Origin: Paulinella micropora
Lineage: Eukaryota; Cercozoa; Imbricatea; Euglyphida
Assembly (NCBI GenBank): GCA_009731375.1
Contig: BJOX01000288.1
Coordinates: 272,090 to 336,089, forward strand
Direction: 5' to 3'
DNA length: 64,000 nt
Both the position numbers and the translations under genes were made by a program. Shown in pieces: positions 1-11,411 of this stretch; the first letter of the stretch is position 1; the number at the start of each line of letters is the position of its first letter. The notes beneath the pieces are model-generated. The model did not search any database, had not been told where the DNA came from, and worked only from the letters and a program-made list of their open reading frames with translations.

Positions 1-2
1 CT

Positions 3-506
3 TCCTTTGCAATAGTGAAATATAATGACCACTATATTGAATTGATTGAAGAATATCGGTGTGAAAATGTAGAACAATTAAGAAAGCGAGAAGGTGAATG
101 GATTAGAAAAGCAGACAAATGTATTAATAAAAGAATAGCAGGTAGAACCAACAAAGAATATTATGAAGAAAATAAAGAATATTTGATGCAAAAAAGAAAA
201 GAATATATAGAATTAAACAAAGAGAATGTATCACAAACACAGAAAAAATGGTATGAAAAAAACAAAGATTATGTATCACAACGAGGTAAAGAACATTACG
301 AACGAAACAAAGAGCGCATAAATAAAAAACACAAAGAATATTATGAGCAAAATAGAGAAAATCTTCTTGAAAAAACTAAAATACGTTGTTCAACCATAAT
401 CCAATGCAAATGCGGTAAATTTTTTAGAAAAGATAATTTACAGAAACATCTTAAAAGTCAAATCCATTATGACAATATGTTTGGATTATCTGCTTTTGAT
501 TTTTAA
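3..506 (+). CDS. GIY-YIG-type protein, C-terminal part (truncated by window edge)
   Basis: The frame is open to the window start, so the N-terminus is missing; the GTG at 15 is probably not a real start. The remaining part aligns with residues about 55 onward of the GIY-YIG nuclease-like protein at 37996, sharing the motif CVNKRIAGRT (here CINKRIAGRT). It then has four or five repeats of a basic unit of the type K-E-Y-Y-E-x-N-K-x-x-I and ends with a Cys/His-rich finger (QCKCGKFFRKDNLQKH followed by H), absent from the 38 kb protein. The basic repeats and finger probably bind DNA; the catalytic GIY-YIG core would lie upstream. It converges on the membrane protein gene with a 4-bp overlap. Confidence 0.6.
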   Translation, partial: SFAIVKYNDHYIELIEEYRCENVEQLRKREGEWIRKADKCINKRIAGRTNKEYYEENKEYLMQKRKEYIELNKENVSQTQKKWYEKNKDYVSQRGKEHYERNKERINKKHKEYYEQNRENLLEKTKIRCSTIIQCKCGKFFRKDNLQKHLKSQIHYDNMFGLSAFDF

Positions 507-848
507 TTTATCTTTGGAGACGGGCAAATCATGCCTATCATTAAACTTATTAACGATATGAACGTGTTAGCATTGGCGCAACTAATCGTCGGATCGCTCA
601 ATCTAACAATACAAAGGATTATTATACCTATCAACACACATCTGAACAGAATATTTAATTAATCTCGCATCCGTTTTTTTTGTCATACAGCAACACTGCC
701 ACTCGTCGTTAATCTCATGTTCTAATATTTTTTGGTCTTTTTTCAATTCTTCTTCTATACAGCGAGACTTTAATTCGGGAGTTAGTTCGCCATCCATATC
801 CATAATAGGCGGCGATATATGAAGTCTAGTTGTATTATTGTTTGACAT
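503..848 (-). pseudogene. Small PLV membrane protein, copy A (frameshifted)
   Basis: This is the counterpart of the intact gene at 30093-30443. The first 68 or so residues are in frame and contain the Cys cluster CCC before a hydrophobic segment. A single indel near 640 then moves the membrane-spanning half (IIILCIVRLSD and onward to PSPKIN) into another frame. The start overlaps the end of the fibre gene by 14 bp, as in copy B. Function unknown; small virion or host-membrane protein is a guess from the hydrophobic segments and its place next to fibre genes. Confidence 0.65.
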
Positions 849-3800
849 TTGAAAAAACGACTGCTCGTATTTCAGAAAGTTGCTTAGATAGATCTTCTAT
901 AATAAGCATGAGATTATTATTTTGTTTTTCTAAATTAACTACCTTTTCTGATAATTGTTGAACCCTTTAATTAATGGTGCAATAAACTCAGAATAACCTA
1001 TACCATAACCGGCATCACCACTATCAACACATTTAACATCTTCTGGATTAACACTCACGCCTTTCAATTCGCATTCTTTTCTTTGCTTTGGGCACTGAAC
1101 CATAATTGTTTCTTTTATAAAACCGCCAAAATCTAGCATATTCATTTCTGTTAGTATGTCCTCTAATTCTTGTGCTATTAAGCCAGTCCTACATTTTTTT
1201 TTATCATCTATCATACGATAGCAGACTGGATTTAACTTATTAATAAAATCTAAGCCTAAGCATTCCTTTATATCTTCTTTTTTTCTCCTGTCTGAATATT
1301 GAATTGGATTAGACAATACCCATAATTGTCCATCGCTTGCTTTCAAAGACATTAAAGCAGTATTTGAACTATTCTCCCATATGAACCCACTCGTTGAAGA
1401 ATTATTCACTCTAAATCTAAAAGCATAAGAAGTTAATCCTCCGCCTACTCCTCCTGCTGGTGCTGTTCCTCCATTTAATGCTTTATTTGCTCAAGACTGA
1501 GACATATAAATCCCCCAGTTTGGATCAGCAGTATCCCATACAAATATTCCTCTCGCATTCGTCCCGTCTGTTTGTCCTTGAATTCCTATTTTCGCTCCAT
1601 TATTAGTTGTGGTCGTTAGCAACCCAGAATATGTAATTCCCGCGTTCGCCGTTATTAATTCACTCGCCGTTATTGCCTTTGTTGTTAATAAGCCTGCTGT
1701 ATCAAGTTCAAGAGCCACAGACCAAGGAACAGCAGCCCCAACACGTTTCCCACTATCATACAAAAATCTAAGTTTGTTGGAAAATTTATTAATTAAAAAG
1801 TTTGAACTTGCATAACTTGATTTCCATCCCGCGCCATCTAAATAAGCATCAAAACCCATATTTATGCTATTATGTCCTAAATTAAATAGTCCAAATGTAG
1901 GATATATATCTTCTGTTGTAATCGCTTGTATGTGTGCTCCAGCAGTATTATTATTAAAAGTCCCATACAATTCTAAACCCGCTGTCGTACCTATTCCTTT
2001 TGTTGTGTTTCCTACAATTATTGGTTTGCCTGTTGCTATTGTTATTTTATCACTCGTTGTTAATGTTGTTGTAGTCATGCCAGCAGTTGAAGTAATTGAT
2101 GTTCCCGTTATTGTTCCAGCACTTGTTATGTTGTTTGAGTTCATATCTAAGTCCCCATAAAACCGCATACCACCAGCATTGTTAAAACGGACAATGTCTG
2201 ACGAAGCACTTTTGTTATCCAAAAAGTTTTGAAATATAAAGACCTGCTCCTTTTACATCAAATGCTATATTTAAATACATAACCTCTTTGGTTCGCGGTT
2301 CCACTTGTAGCAGTATTTAGAGTAAATAAGAAATATTGATAATCACCTGATGTCTGTGAAAAGAATATATCTCCTCCATTTTGGTTTAATATCCTCGCCC
2401 CATTATATGTTATATTTCCATCATTACTGATAACTTAATTATTAAAATGAGCTGTTTGCGTTAAAGTTAGATATTTTATCGTAGTGCTTGCACCATTAAA
2501 TGTTTTACTTCCTGTTATGGTTTGGTCTGTTGTTAGTTTCACACAATTGTCATCCAGATATTGCCTATTTACCGCTTCATTCGCATTTTGTGGTGCTCCT
2601 AGATTAACAATCCTACTGCTATTACAATCTAAGCCAGTAGCATTAAACCACGAAACAATCGTCCCGTCAATAATAAAACTTTTTTTTTGCTGAAATTTCA
2701 AAGTTGTAATACGTATTTGTTTTCATATCCAAACTAGCAATTGACCCGATATTACTGGTAGAATTAAAAACGATGAATGTGCCCTTTGTTGTTGAATTTA
2801 TTGAATTCCCAGTAATTTCAACACCACTGCTATATGTGTTAATTCCTGTTATGGTTTGGCTTCCTGTTAGTTTCACATTTTGCCCGTCTTTTGTATCAAC
2901 ATAACTTTTATTTGCTCCATCTGTTGAAGCGGAAGGGTCTGCCAAGTTTGTTATTTTGTTGTTATTCAAACTTAATGTTGTTCCAGTTGCGGTTATAATT
3001 AAAGTATTACCTGAATATAACTCTACATATGAACCAGTTATTTGTATCGGATACCAAGTCGCTGTTGCTGTTTTTTGTGCTGCAATCATTCCTATTTTTG
3101 TATCAAAGGCAATGCCAATACCATCAAAAGAAGTAGGATTGGATAAACCACTTACNNNNNNNNNNAAAAAATTTATTCCCTGTATGGTTTGGTCTCCTGT
3201 TAGTTTAACCACCGAAGTATCAAGAACAGAAACATCAACACCATCAACAAGATTAACATTTGTTATGCTTTGGCTTTTCATATCAGTCCCCGCAATCGTA
3301 TTTATTATACTGCTAAATGTTTTAATTCCTCCTATGGTTTGGTCTCCTGTTAGTTTAACCACCGAAGTATCAAGAACAGAAACATCAACACCATCAACCA
3401 AATTAACATTCGTTATACTTTGCCCTCTCATATTTAATCTCGCATTTGCCGTTATTAATCCACTCGTTGTTATTGCTTTCGCGGTTAATAAACCTGCTGT
3501 GTCAATTTCTATGGCTGTAGCCCAGAAAACGGGGTCTCCAACGACATTTCCATTACCATATAAAATTTTAAATTTGTCATTATATTTATAAATCATAAAG
3601 TTTGAATTTGCCTAACTTGATTCCCATCCAACAGAACCCATATAAGCATCAAAGGCTAAACTTATAGTATCGTGTTGTAAATTGACTAATGAAAAAGTAG
3701 GATAATTGTCTTGTGATGTAATTGCTTGCATATGCGCACCACCAGTGAAATCACCATAATTACCATACAATTCTAAGCCACCAGTCGCACTAATTCCTTT

Positions 3801-4427
3801 TGTTGATCTGCCTATGATTATTGGTTTCCCATACCATGTTGATATTTTGTCAATACATATTTTAGCCCCTGCTATAATTTGGTCTCCTGTTAGTTTAACC
3901 ACCGAGCCATCAAGAACAGAAACATCAATGCCATCAACAAGATTTACATTTGTTATGCTTTGCCCTCCCATATTTAATGTTCCCGTCATATTGAAAATTC
4001 CATCTAATCTTAGAAAGGGTGATGTCGTATTTCTCCATTGCCCTGTGCTATAAATAAGCAATTGATTGCTGTTGGGTGTGCCTGTTATTGTTACATCCGT
4101 TAATTTATCTAATTCAAAGTCGCTTATATAACTTGAAAATAATGTAGCACATGAAGTATTGCCCAACCCATCTGTTTTTAATACTTGATTAGCCGTGCCG
4201 TCCGCTAATGGTAAATCGTATTCGTTATTAATTGACACGTATCCTGTATCAGATATCAACAAAGAAGAATTATTATTTCGCGATGATATTGTTATGTCGT
4301 CTGTCTTTGCTTGTATTGAGTTTGCTTCAATATGATCGCCATATAATACTCCGTCAATTTCTAAATCCTCATCCACTATGAAAGAGCCGTAAAAATGATA
4401 TGTCCATGGATGGCCCAAATGGTTCAT
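835..4427 (-). pseudogene. PLV tail-fibre-like protein with S74 chaperone domain, copy A
   Basis: A gene of about 1,190 codons broken into at least five reading-frame segments (3612-4427, 2667-3596, 2435-2701, 1491-2222, 939-1409), with a 10-bp assembly gap at 3156. The body repeats the phrase VKLTGDQTIxGxKTF and SITNVNLVDGVDVSVLD, typical of trimeric beta-helical phage and virus fibres. The C-terminal part (939-1409) has SDRRKKEDIKECLGLDFI and GLIAQELEDI, the hallmark of the Peptidase_S74 intramolecular chaperone that trimerises fibres and then cleaves itself off. A coiled coil follows. Likely the receptor-binding fibre of the particle; currently not translatable as one protein. Confidence 0.8.
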
Positions 4428-4478
4428 AATTTAATAGAATTATTTTATATTGTAGAATATATATTTAGTCTTTAAAAA

Positions 4479-5107
4479 ATGAATATATTCGGCCGATCGC
4501 AAGAACAGCAGTCAATAGATACTAAAACTCTTGCAATCACTGCTACCCCGACATTAACAAGAAACATTCAAAATGCGTATGTTGGTCTTGACCTTAGATC
4601 GTGGATGGAAAGTTCTACATTCACTACTCTTTGCACTGGCGGTTATGGTAGCAAAACAATATCTAATTTAGGTTATGGTTATTTATTAAAGTTGCTTTTC
4701 GCGGGTCTTTGAATTTGCCCGCCCCGTCTGGAATAGGGACTTTTCAGTTCTGGTTTCATAAAACGGACGGAACAAATGTTGGTGATTTTTACAGCGAAGT
4801 GCTAAATTATACAACAGCCATTGAGTATAAGTCTTTTGATTGTATATGGCTAATTCAAAGATTTGGAGTTCAAATGAAAAGGATATGGTTGATGGCTTGC
4901 CCAAACCCCGCGGACACCACCAATAATACAACAATACGAATTTCTGGAAATACAACTAATGAGGTTTTATTAACATATGCGACAGATGCTCCAATAACAT
5001 TGGAAGTATATTATAAAACGGCATCTGCGGCTTATGTATCTTTTAAACCATCATATTTTAATATTGATGTGATGAGAGACATAGCACTAACGGCGGATTA
5101 CATATGA
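4479..5107 (+). pseudogene. PLV spike/virion protein, copy A variant
   Basis: Transcribed opposite to the fibre. The N-terminus MNIFGRSQEQQSID and the C-terminus (PSYFNIDVMRDIALTADYI) match the copy B gene at 25789-26428, but the middle about 110 residues differ strongly. One frameshift near 4670 splits it (segments 4479-4712 and 4709-5107). The last codons overlap the 3' end of the convergent gene at 5098. The same MN(I/L)FG(R/Q)S start is found in the 40 kb virion-type gene. Probably a beta-rich surface or adhesin protein; this is inferred from composition and neighbours, not from a named family. Confidence 0.6.
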
Positions 5108-5757
5108 AACCTGTCATACATATCTTTTAGTGTTGTTAGTTTGCCTTCGTGTTGCGATAAGACATCGCGGAAAAATGTCTTATAGTCTAACCTACCATAT
5201 TTAAGAATAGGTCGTTGTTCTGGTGGTATGTGTGCGTATCTACTCTCTTGCCATTTCTTCATATCCTCCTGCATTGTCGTGCGGTCTTCCACTTTCATAT
5301 ACAAGAAATTAAACGGGTCTTTTGATACTTTCAAATGTGCTGTTATTATTTCATAGCAACTATACCCGTTCTCGGGCGGATTTCGCTTTGCTTTGATCCG
5401 TGTTTTCCTCTCATTTGGTGATGTGGATGCTTCTAAAACATGCATTTCTTTTTTGGCCAGTTCTTCTCCCACATTCGTTTTGATTTCGGTGATACCAGTT
5501 TCCTTCAAATCACTTTCTTTAAAGGGCGTATATACTTCTATCGTTTCTGGTTCGTCATTAAAAACTACCTTCTTCAATGTATCAACAGAGGGTAATACAA
5601 CTTCAACATTATCACTCTCTTGATTTTGTTCGGGTCTGTACTTTTCGTAAAATGCGATAATTTCAGGTTTGAGCGATTTGCTTGTAGGCAGTTTAATATT
5701 GCTACTTAAATGAGTCCATTTTTCTATTTGACTCAGATAATCTTTTTTAGTTGCCAT
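5098..5757 (-). CDS. Conserved PLV protein of unknown function, copy A
   Basis: Intact gene of about 219 residues starting at the ATG of MATKKDYLSQIEKW; an upstream in-frame ATG at 5772 would add MLIYN but the copy B spacing favours the inner start. The N-terminal third is charged and probably folded, the middle (about 70-130) is low-complexity, E/K/T-rich, and the last 80 residues are conserved with copy B (NGYSCYEI, FNFLYMKVEDRT, PPEQRPILKYG). The copy B protein is about 11 residues longer in the middle. No recognised domain. It sits between the primase-helicase and the spike, on the same strand as the former. Confidence 0.7.
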   Translation of the reverse strand: MATKKDYLSQIEKWTHLSSNIKLPTSKSLKPEIIAFYEKYRPEQNQESDNVEVVLPSVDTLKKVVFNDEPETIEVYTPFKESDLKETGITEIKTNVGEELAKKEMHVLEASTSPNERKTRIKAKRNPPENGYSCYEIITAHLKVSKDPFNFLYMKVEDRTTMQEDMKKWQESRYAHIPPEQRPILKYGRLDYKTFFRDVLSQHEGKLTTLKDMYDRFHM

Positions 5758-5804
5758 GTTATATATAAGCATAACAACAAAAAAATATCTGTTTTTTATA
5801 TTGT

Positions 5805-7277
5805 TTATTCATCGTTATCATCTTCATCATCAAAAGTCCATTCATTATCACCATAAATAACCTTCCATTGATTTTCATATTCCTCTAATGTTGGTAAATC
5901 CACGTATCTAACTCGCGTGCCTGCTTCCATCGTTTTCTTCTTTTCTACCATTTTTGGCATTAGTTTTCTAAGACTAGTCCAGAAACTAACCCGCGAAGTG
6001 TGCGGGTCATTCGCATTTGCTTTATACACATCATACAATTCTTCTTTTGAAACTTCTTTACCAAAATGAATTCCTGGAAATTCATGTGTAATATATCCTA
6101 AGTTTAAGCAATCCAACCACCACTTTCTCAACTTTGAAAGAGATTTCAATTTTTGTTCTCGTAGCCCCTTCGTAATGATTGTTTCGCGGTCGTTAAACTC
6201 GCTGAGGTCTCTTTCAAGGAGAAACTTTGCCAGTCGTTGCCTGTCAATAGATCTAATATCCGTAATCACTTTTCTCTTTTCGTCTGTTTTCATAAGTGCC
6301 AGTTCATCAGAAACTTCAAGGACTAGCCATCGTTGCTTTGTGGTGCCCGCTGGCACTACCCACTCTTCGTTTGAAGCAAGGACTAGGAATAACATATTTT
6401 CTAATGTTAGATTTGGTAAATATTTTTGTTTAAGAGTGAGTGTGTTTTCTGATACGAGTTTCTTAATTATTCCCGCTCGTTCTTTATCACCACCCCAGAC
6501 CATTTCGTCCATAAATACTACGATTGCTTTTGCGAGTTGCGCATTGAAATCGCCTAATATTTCTCTAATATCGGACGGCTGGAAGTAATAATCGGCACAT
6601 ATTATGTTTTTGAATATTGCAAGAATAATACTATTTCCTGCTCGTTCAGTGCTAGTCAAAACTAATGATAAGTGTTATTTTTGCCACTGCTTTTGGTAAA
6701 TGCTCGCAAACATATATCAAGCACCTTTATATATATGTCCTGCCTTCCCCCGCACCATCTGTTTAGGATATGTTGCAAGAATTCTTCATTTTTTTCTTCT
6801 TCTGCCGTGTATGATTTTACGTCTCCTAATGTGTCCGCTGGAATTTCAAAACCCTTAAATAAATTATAAAACCCTTGTTTGTCGTTATCAAAATATGCAT
6901 TGGGGTCAAAGATCACGTCATTCACTTCGCGCCTTTTCGGGTGTGTAGTCCATATTTTATACAAATCAACAACATTCAATTTGGCGGGGTTTTTACCTAG
7001 CGCTATCCAGTCCTACTTTGATAAGTTGGTTTTTACTCTTTTGTTTTTGAAGAATGATTCCATTGCTGATTCCGTCTTGTAGCGGAATACCTTTTTGTTT
7101 TTGGAATCTTCAATTATAGTCGGCTTTGCCAAGTTAGCAAAAGTGTATGATTCACTCATCCAGGCCAAAGCAGTGTCTATCAACTCTTTGAATTTTTCTA
7201 TACTATTACATTCGCTAGCGAGTCGGCGCAGGTCATCAATCGTGTTGATATTGCGGACAATAGGGGGTGATAATTCG
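5805..7277 (-). pseudogene. PLV primase-helicase, C-terminal half, copy A
   Basis: The SF3/D5-like helicase domain is in 5805-6659: Walker A region TSTERAGNSIIL (the invariant GK is changed to GN, against GK in copy B), acidic Walker B VVFMDEMVWGG, and the sensor segment FLVLASNEEW. Segments 6662-6979 and 7013-7277 hold the linker upstream of the helicase (motif LYKIWTTHPKRREVNDVIFDP). Lesions: a frameshift near 6700 that is also present in copy B, an in-frame TAG near 7014, and loss of everything upstream of 7277, including the primase domain. The Walker A change alone should inactivate ATP hydrolysis. Confidence 0.8.
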
Positions 7278-7320
7278 TGCATACATACATACATGCATAC
7301 ATATGTACATAAGTACATGC
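7278..7320. repeat. ATAC/ATGT microsatellite at PLV copy A breakpoint
   Basis: A short (CATA)n tract starts exactly where similarity to copy B stops, so the truncation was probably a repeat-mediated break or recombination. From about 7321 to 7650 there is unique DNA with no convincing gene. Confidence 0.7.
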
Positions 7321-7676
7321 AAGCCTTCCGGTTCGGAAGGAATGCTACTCTGTCGATACCAGGCCACCTAATTTTCTACTGCTCGAAATCGCCTCTTGAT
7401 ATGATTGCTCGCTACTGCGCTTCAATTGTCCCAGTCCCGCTGCAGATTATGGATATCCGGCCCCGGCTGATAATCATCCGCATCGCGCCAGTATAGACGC
7501 ATCGTTCTTTTATTCTCCAATTATTTAAGAGACTCACCCACCTCTCTTTTTCCTTTGAATATTTTTTTTAGTGAGACATCATACTTCGTTCGTTAATCAC
7601 TCATTCTGTACGCAACTCAACTCAACCGTTAGGTCTGGGGGGGGGGGGGAACTATCAGACTGAGCACCTTAACGAC

Positions 7677-7705
7677 CGATACATACATACATACATACAT
7701 ATACA

Positions 7706-7736
<31 letters not shown>

Positions 7737-7992
7737 GTACATAAACACATACATACATACATACATACATACATACATACATACATAGACACACAGACAC
7801 ACACACACAGACACACAGAGACACACACATAGACAGACAGGCAGACAGAGAGACAGACAGACACATACACATGCATACACACACAAACACACACACACAC
7901 AAACACACACGCAAACAAACACACACACACACACGCACACTAGACACACACACACACACATAGACAGACAGGCAGACAGACAGACAGGCAGG

Positions 7993-8027
<35 letters not shown>

Positions 8028-8208
8028 CACAGACAGGCAGCACAGACTGACAGTCTGAGACAGAGTCTGAGACAGACAGACAGACAGACAGACGGACGGA
8101 CAAACAGACGGACAGACAGTACTAGTATGAGACAGAGAGATAGAGAGACAGAAAGACTGACATGTACAGACAGAGAGACAGACAGAGAGACAGACAGACA
8201 TGCAGACA

Positions 8209-8239
<31 letters not shown>

Positions 8240-8279
8240 TCACACACACACAGACACACACACACACACACAGACAGTG
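7677..8279. repeat. ATAC / ACAC / ACAG microsatellite block
   Basis: About 600 bp of alternating purine-pyrimidine (ACAC)n and tetranucleotides (ATAC)n and (CAGA)n. All long open frames here are Cys/Val/Ser low-complexity translations and are not genes. The block is preceded by a poly-G run at 7637-7649. 8280-9200 contains unique sequence with no gene that I can support. Confidence 0.95.
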
Positions 8280-9195
8280 CGTAAGTGGAATCAAAAAGTA
8301 TTTTTTGTGTGGGAAAGAAAATAGAAAAGTGTGTGGTGGAAGGAAAATAGCGCAAGGTGTGAACTACCATGCAAAAAAAATTTTGAGGCAGAAGAAACAA
8401 CCCCCAAAAGTTAGAGATAACTTTTTTGTAGGAAAAAAATAAAAGTAAAAAGTCTTTGCAGTAATTTTTTTCCAAGTCCAAACACCTAAGAATTTCACGG
8501 GCAGTGGCTTTTCAAACAGGCCATGGTTGGATGTTTTTTTTGGTGTTATAATCCGTCCGGACCCTGTTGCCCAAAATCGCCACACTCATGGAGAAATGTG
8601 TTTCGTCCAATTGTGCAGGAATTGTCGTGGACAGTGTCCTCATTTCACGGAAATCTGACCACTTTTTTAGCGGGTATGGCCTAAGAATATTTTGAACGAG
8701 CCGGCCTGTCTTTTTTGCGGAAACGCAACCTTTTTTTCGCTATGAATTCCACTTCGAAAAAATCGGGCAGCCCGGTTTTTCTATGCAAAAAGAAAAAGAA
8801 AAAAAAACAGAAGTTTTTGAAAATTTCACTAGCTAAGAGTATGTAGTGGTAAAATAAAAACGCTTTGGGCTAGTTGGGACGGGCGATCCCCTTATGTGTT
8901 TTTTTTTTTCTAATATGCTATCTAGTATAGACCCGTCAGACGGGCAATGCCCTGTCATATTCTCGTCAACAAACATGTTGAGAAAAGAGAGGAATCGACC
9001 ATAGCACAAGGCTAAATTCCCGATGCACACGATGATATGTTGAAGGGAGAAACACAAGACGAGGGAAATTGGCCATAACATAAGGCTGGATTCCCTATGC
9101 AACTGGCCAAACAATACCACAAAAAAAACGAAGCACACTGCGACTTCAAATACTTTGCCATATTTCTTTAGTGACTGAAAACCGTGCGCCTACTT

Positions 9196-9514
9196 GTCAG
9201 ACAGACAGACAGACAGACTAGACAGACAGACAGACACTTCTACAGACAGAAAGCAGACACACAGACAGACATGCCATTGAGTGATGTACCTTGCAGCACG
9301 TTGCAAAATTGCTGAAGTGCAGGCTGACCTTTGCAATTTGCTGAAAGCAGACACCTGCAGTGTCTGTCTGTCTGTCTGGACTGTCTTGTCTGTCTGTCCA
9401 AGTTGCTGTCTGTCTGTCTTCTGTCTTTTATCTCTCTGTCTGTTTGTCTATCTTTCTATCTACCAATCCATCTATCTATCTATTCATTTACCTCTTTATT
9501 TTTTACCTACCTAA

Positions 9515-9569
<55 letters not shown>

Positions 9570-9606
9570 CGTATCTATCTGCCTGTCTGTCTATCTTTCT
9601 GTCTAA

Positions 9607-9661
<55 letters not shown>

Positions 9662-9706
9662 CCTACCTACCTACCTACCTACCTATCTACCTACCTACCT
9701 ACCTAC

Positions 9707-9749
<43 letters not shown>

Positions 9750-9763
9750 CCTACCTACCTACC

Positions 9764-9826
<63 letters not shown>

Positions 9827-9928
9827 ATATCTATCTATCTAATCTATCTATCTATCTATCTATCTCTTATCTTATCTATATATCTCTTATCGTATCTTAT
9901 CTCATCTTATCTTATCTTATCTTATGTG

Positions 9929-10002
<74 letters not shown>
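9196..10002. repeat. CAGA then CTGT/CTAT/CTAC microsatellite block
   Basis: (CAGA)n at about 9196-9270, then a short unique stretch, then (CTGT)n from 9359, (CTAT)n, (CTAC)n and TATCT-type variants to 10002. The repeats drift between related tetramers, as expected from slippage. 10003-10320 is unique sequence with no gene recognised. Confidence 0.95.
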
Positions 10003-10320
10003 ATAGCCGTCCAGTGTTGCATAGCCCGGGCTAGGTCCCTGCGGGGGTTTAGGCCTCATACAATGTCATCATTGTAGCTTGCGCAAGCTTACGGTGCTCA
10101 AAACACTTGGACTAACGGCTTCCTTTTCTTTCTCTTCTTCCTTATCCTCCCACTCTCCATTCCTAGATTGCCTTTTTCTTCAACGTCCTTCCTCCTCTTC
10201 TTTTTCCAGAACACAGTCTACCCGTGATTCCCATCCCGGACACATGCACAGTACACAAATTATTGTTTGATGTGAAACTGCGTTCCTTTGCAAGGACTAC
10301 ATTCCTTTGCGACATCTCAT

Positions 10321-10362
10321 CTATCTATCTATCTTATCTATCTTATCTTATCCATCTATCTA

Positions 10363-10394
<32 letters not shown>

Positions 10395-10452
10395 TCTATC
10401 TAGTTGTCTATCTATCTATACATCTAGCTATCAATTTGTCTATCTACCCATC

Positions 10453-10502
<50 letters not shown>

Positions 10503-10561
10503 TGTTTGGTCTATCAGCTCTGCATATCCGAAGACATAGGCATCCATTCCACCCCGCCTCC

Positions 10562-10607
<46 letters not shown>

Positions 10608-10665
10608 CTAAGTAAATCTAGCTGTCTATTTATCTAGATTTACTTAGCTATCTATCTATCTATCT

Positions 10666-10720
<55 letters not shown>

Positions 10721-10730
10721 GCCATCTGTC
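10321..10730. repeat. CTAT and GATA arrays with strand switches
   Basis: (CTAT)n at 10321-10450 is followed by (GATA)n at about 10453-10502, a 55-bp unique island, (GATA)n at about 10563-10610, and (CTAT)n again to about 10720. The polarity flips make large potential hairpins. Confidence 0.9.
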
Positions 10731-10786
10731 GACAGACAGAGAATTAGGGGATGGTGTAGGTGTGCTGGGCCCGTGGTGGGGTGCCT

Positions 10787-10902
10787 TATGTGTGCCTAGC
10801 CATACGCCTATAAGTCACATGCCGAAATAGCGACGGGAAGCACAATCCTGTTCCCTCAGGGTGCCCTTTCTCGCTTGTTGAGCCCGGAATAAAACCCACA
10901 GT
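10787..10902 (+). repeat. 116-bp dispersed repeat, copy 1
   Basis: Nearly identical to 11409-11524 (one clear substitution: ATAAG against ATGAG). It contains an AATAAA signal near its end, so an LTR or SINE remnant is possible. It ends at an assembly gap (10903-10912), so its true right flank is unknown. Confidence 0.85.
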
Positions 10903-10912
10903 NNNNNNNNNN

Positions 10913-10948
10913 CTCTGTCTATCTATCTATCTATCTATCTATCTATCC

Positions 10949-10995
<47 letters not shown>

Positions 10996-11042
10996 CATCC
11001 ATCCATCCCATCCATCCCATCCATCCATCCATCTATCCATCC

Positions 11043-11095
<53 letters not shown>

Positions 11096-11310
11096 GCTAT
11101 CTAGCTATCTATCTAGATCTATCTACTTATCTAGATCTACCTACCTACCTACCTATCTATCTATCTATCTATCTATCTATATGTCTGTCTATCTATCTGT
11201 CTAGCTATCTATATATCCATCTATCTATCTATATATCCATCTATATATCCATCTATCTATCCATCTATCTATCTATCTATCTATTATCTTTCTTTCTTTC
11301 TTTCTTTCTT

Positions 11311-11343
<33 letters not shown>

Positions 11344-11347
11344 CTAA

Positions 11348-11408
<61 letters not shown>
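10913..11408. repeat. CTAT/CATC/CTTT microsatellite block
   Basis: Mostly (CTAT)n with (CCAT)n, (CTAC)n and a (CTTT)n island at about 11286-11345. It lies between the two copies of the 116-bp repeat. No gene. Confidence 0.95.

Positions 11409-11411
<3 letters not shown>

Larger units (their letters stand above)
1..7277 (-). mobile_element. Polinton-like virus copy A, truncated
   Basis: This AT-rich block carries, in reverse, the same gene order as 23.6-30.4 kb: primase-helicase C-terminal half, unknown protein, convergent spike, fibre and small membrane protein. Similarity at protein level is high except in the spike. It ends abruptly near 7277, inside the primase-helicase, where an ATAC microsatellite begins; the left side runs off the window. 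No terminal inverted repeat or capsid gene is present, so it is a partial copy. The left-edge gene (GIY-YIG type) differs from the neighbour found at this place in copy B, so A is a related variant and not a simple duplicate. Confidence 0.85.

Noticed and set aside
2956-3591. Plus-strand open frame of 211 residues in the fibre region
   Set aside because: Antisense of the fibre repeats and spans an assembly gap; the equivalent in copy B (27312-27953) is also a shadow.
7319-7500. Possible gene between PLV copy A and the microsatellites
   Set aside because: A short open frame (7095-7496) mostly overlaps the antisense of the helicase fragment; the rest has no recognisable motif.
7629-8294. Long Cys/Val/Ser-rich open frames on the minus strand
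   Set aside because: They are translations of ACAC and ACAG microsatellites in several frames at once; no start context or non-repeat content.
9281-9842. Tyr/Leu/Ser/Ile repeat open frames
   Set aside because: Produced by (CTAT)n and (CTGT)n arrays. The same holds for 11664-12356.
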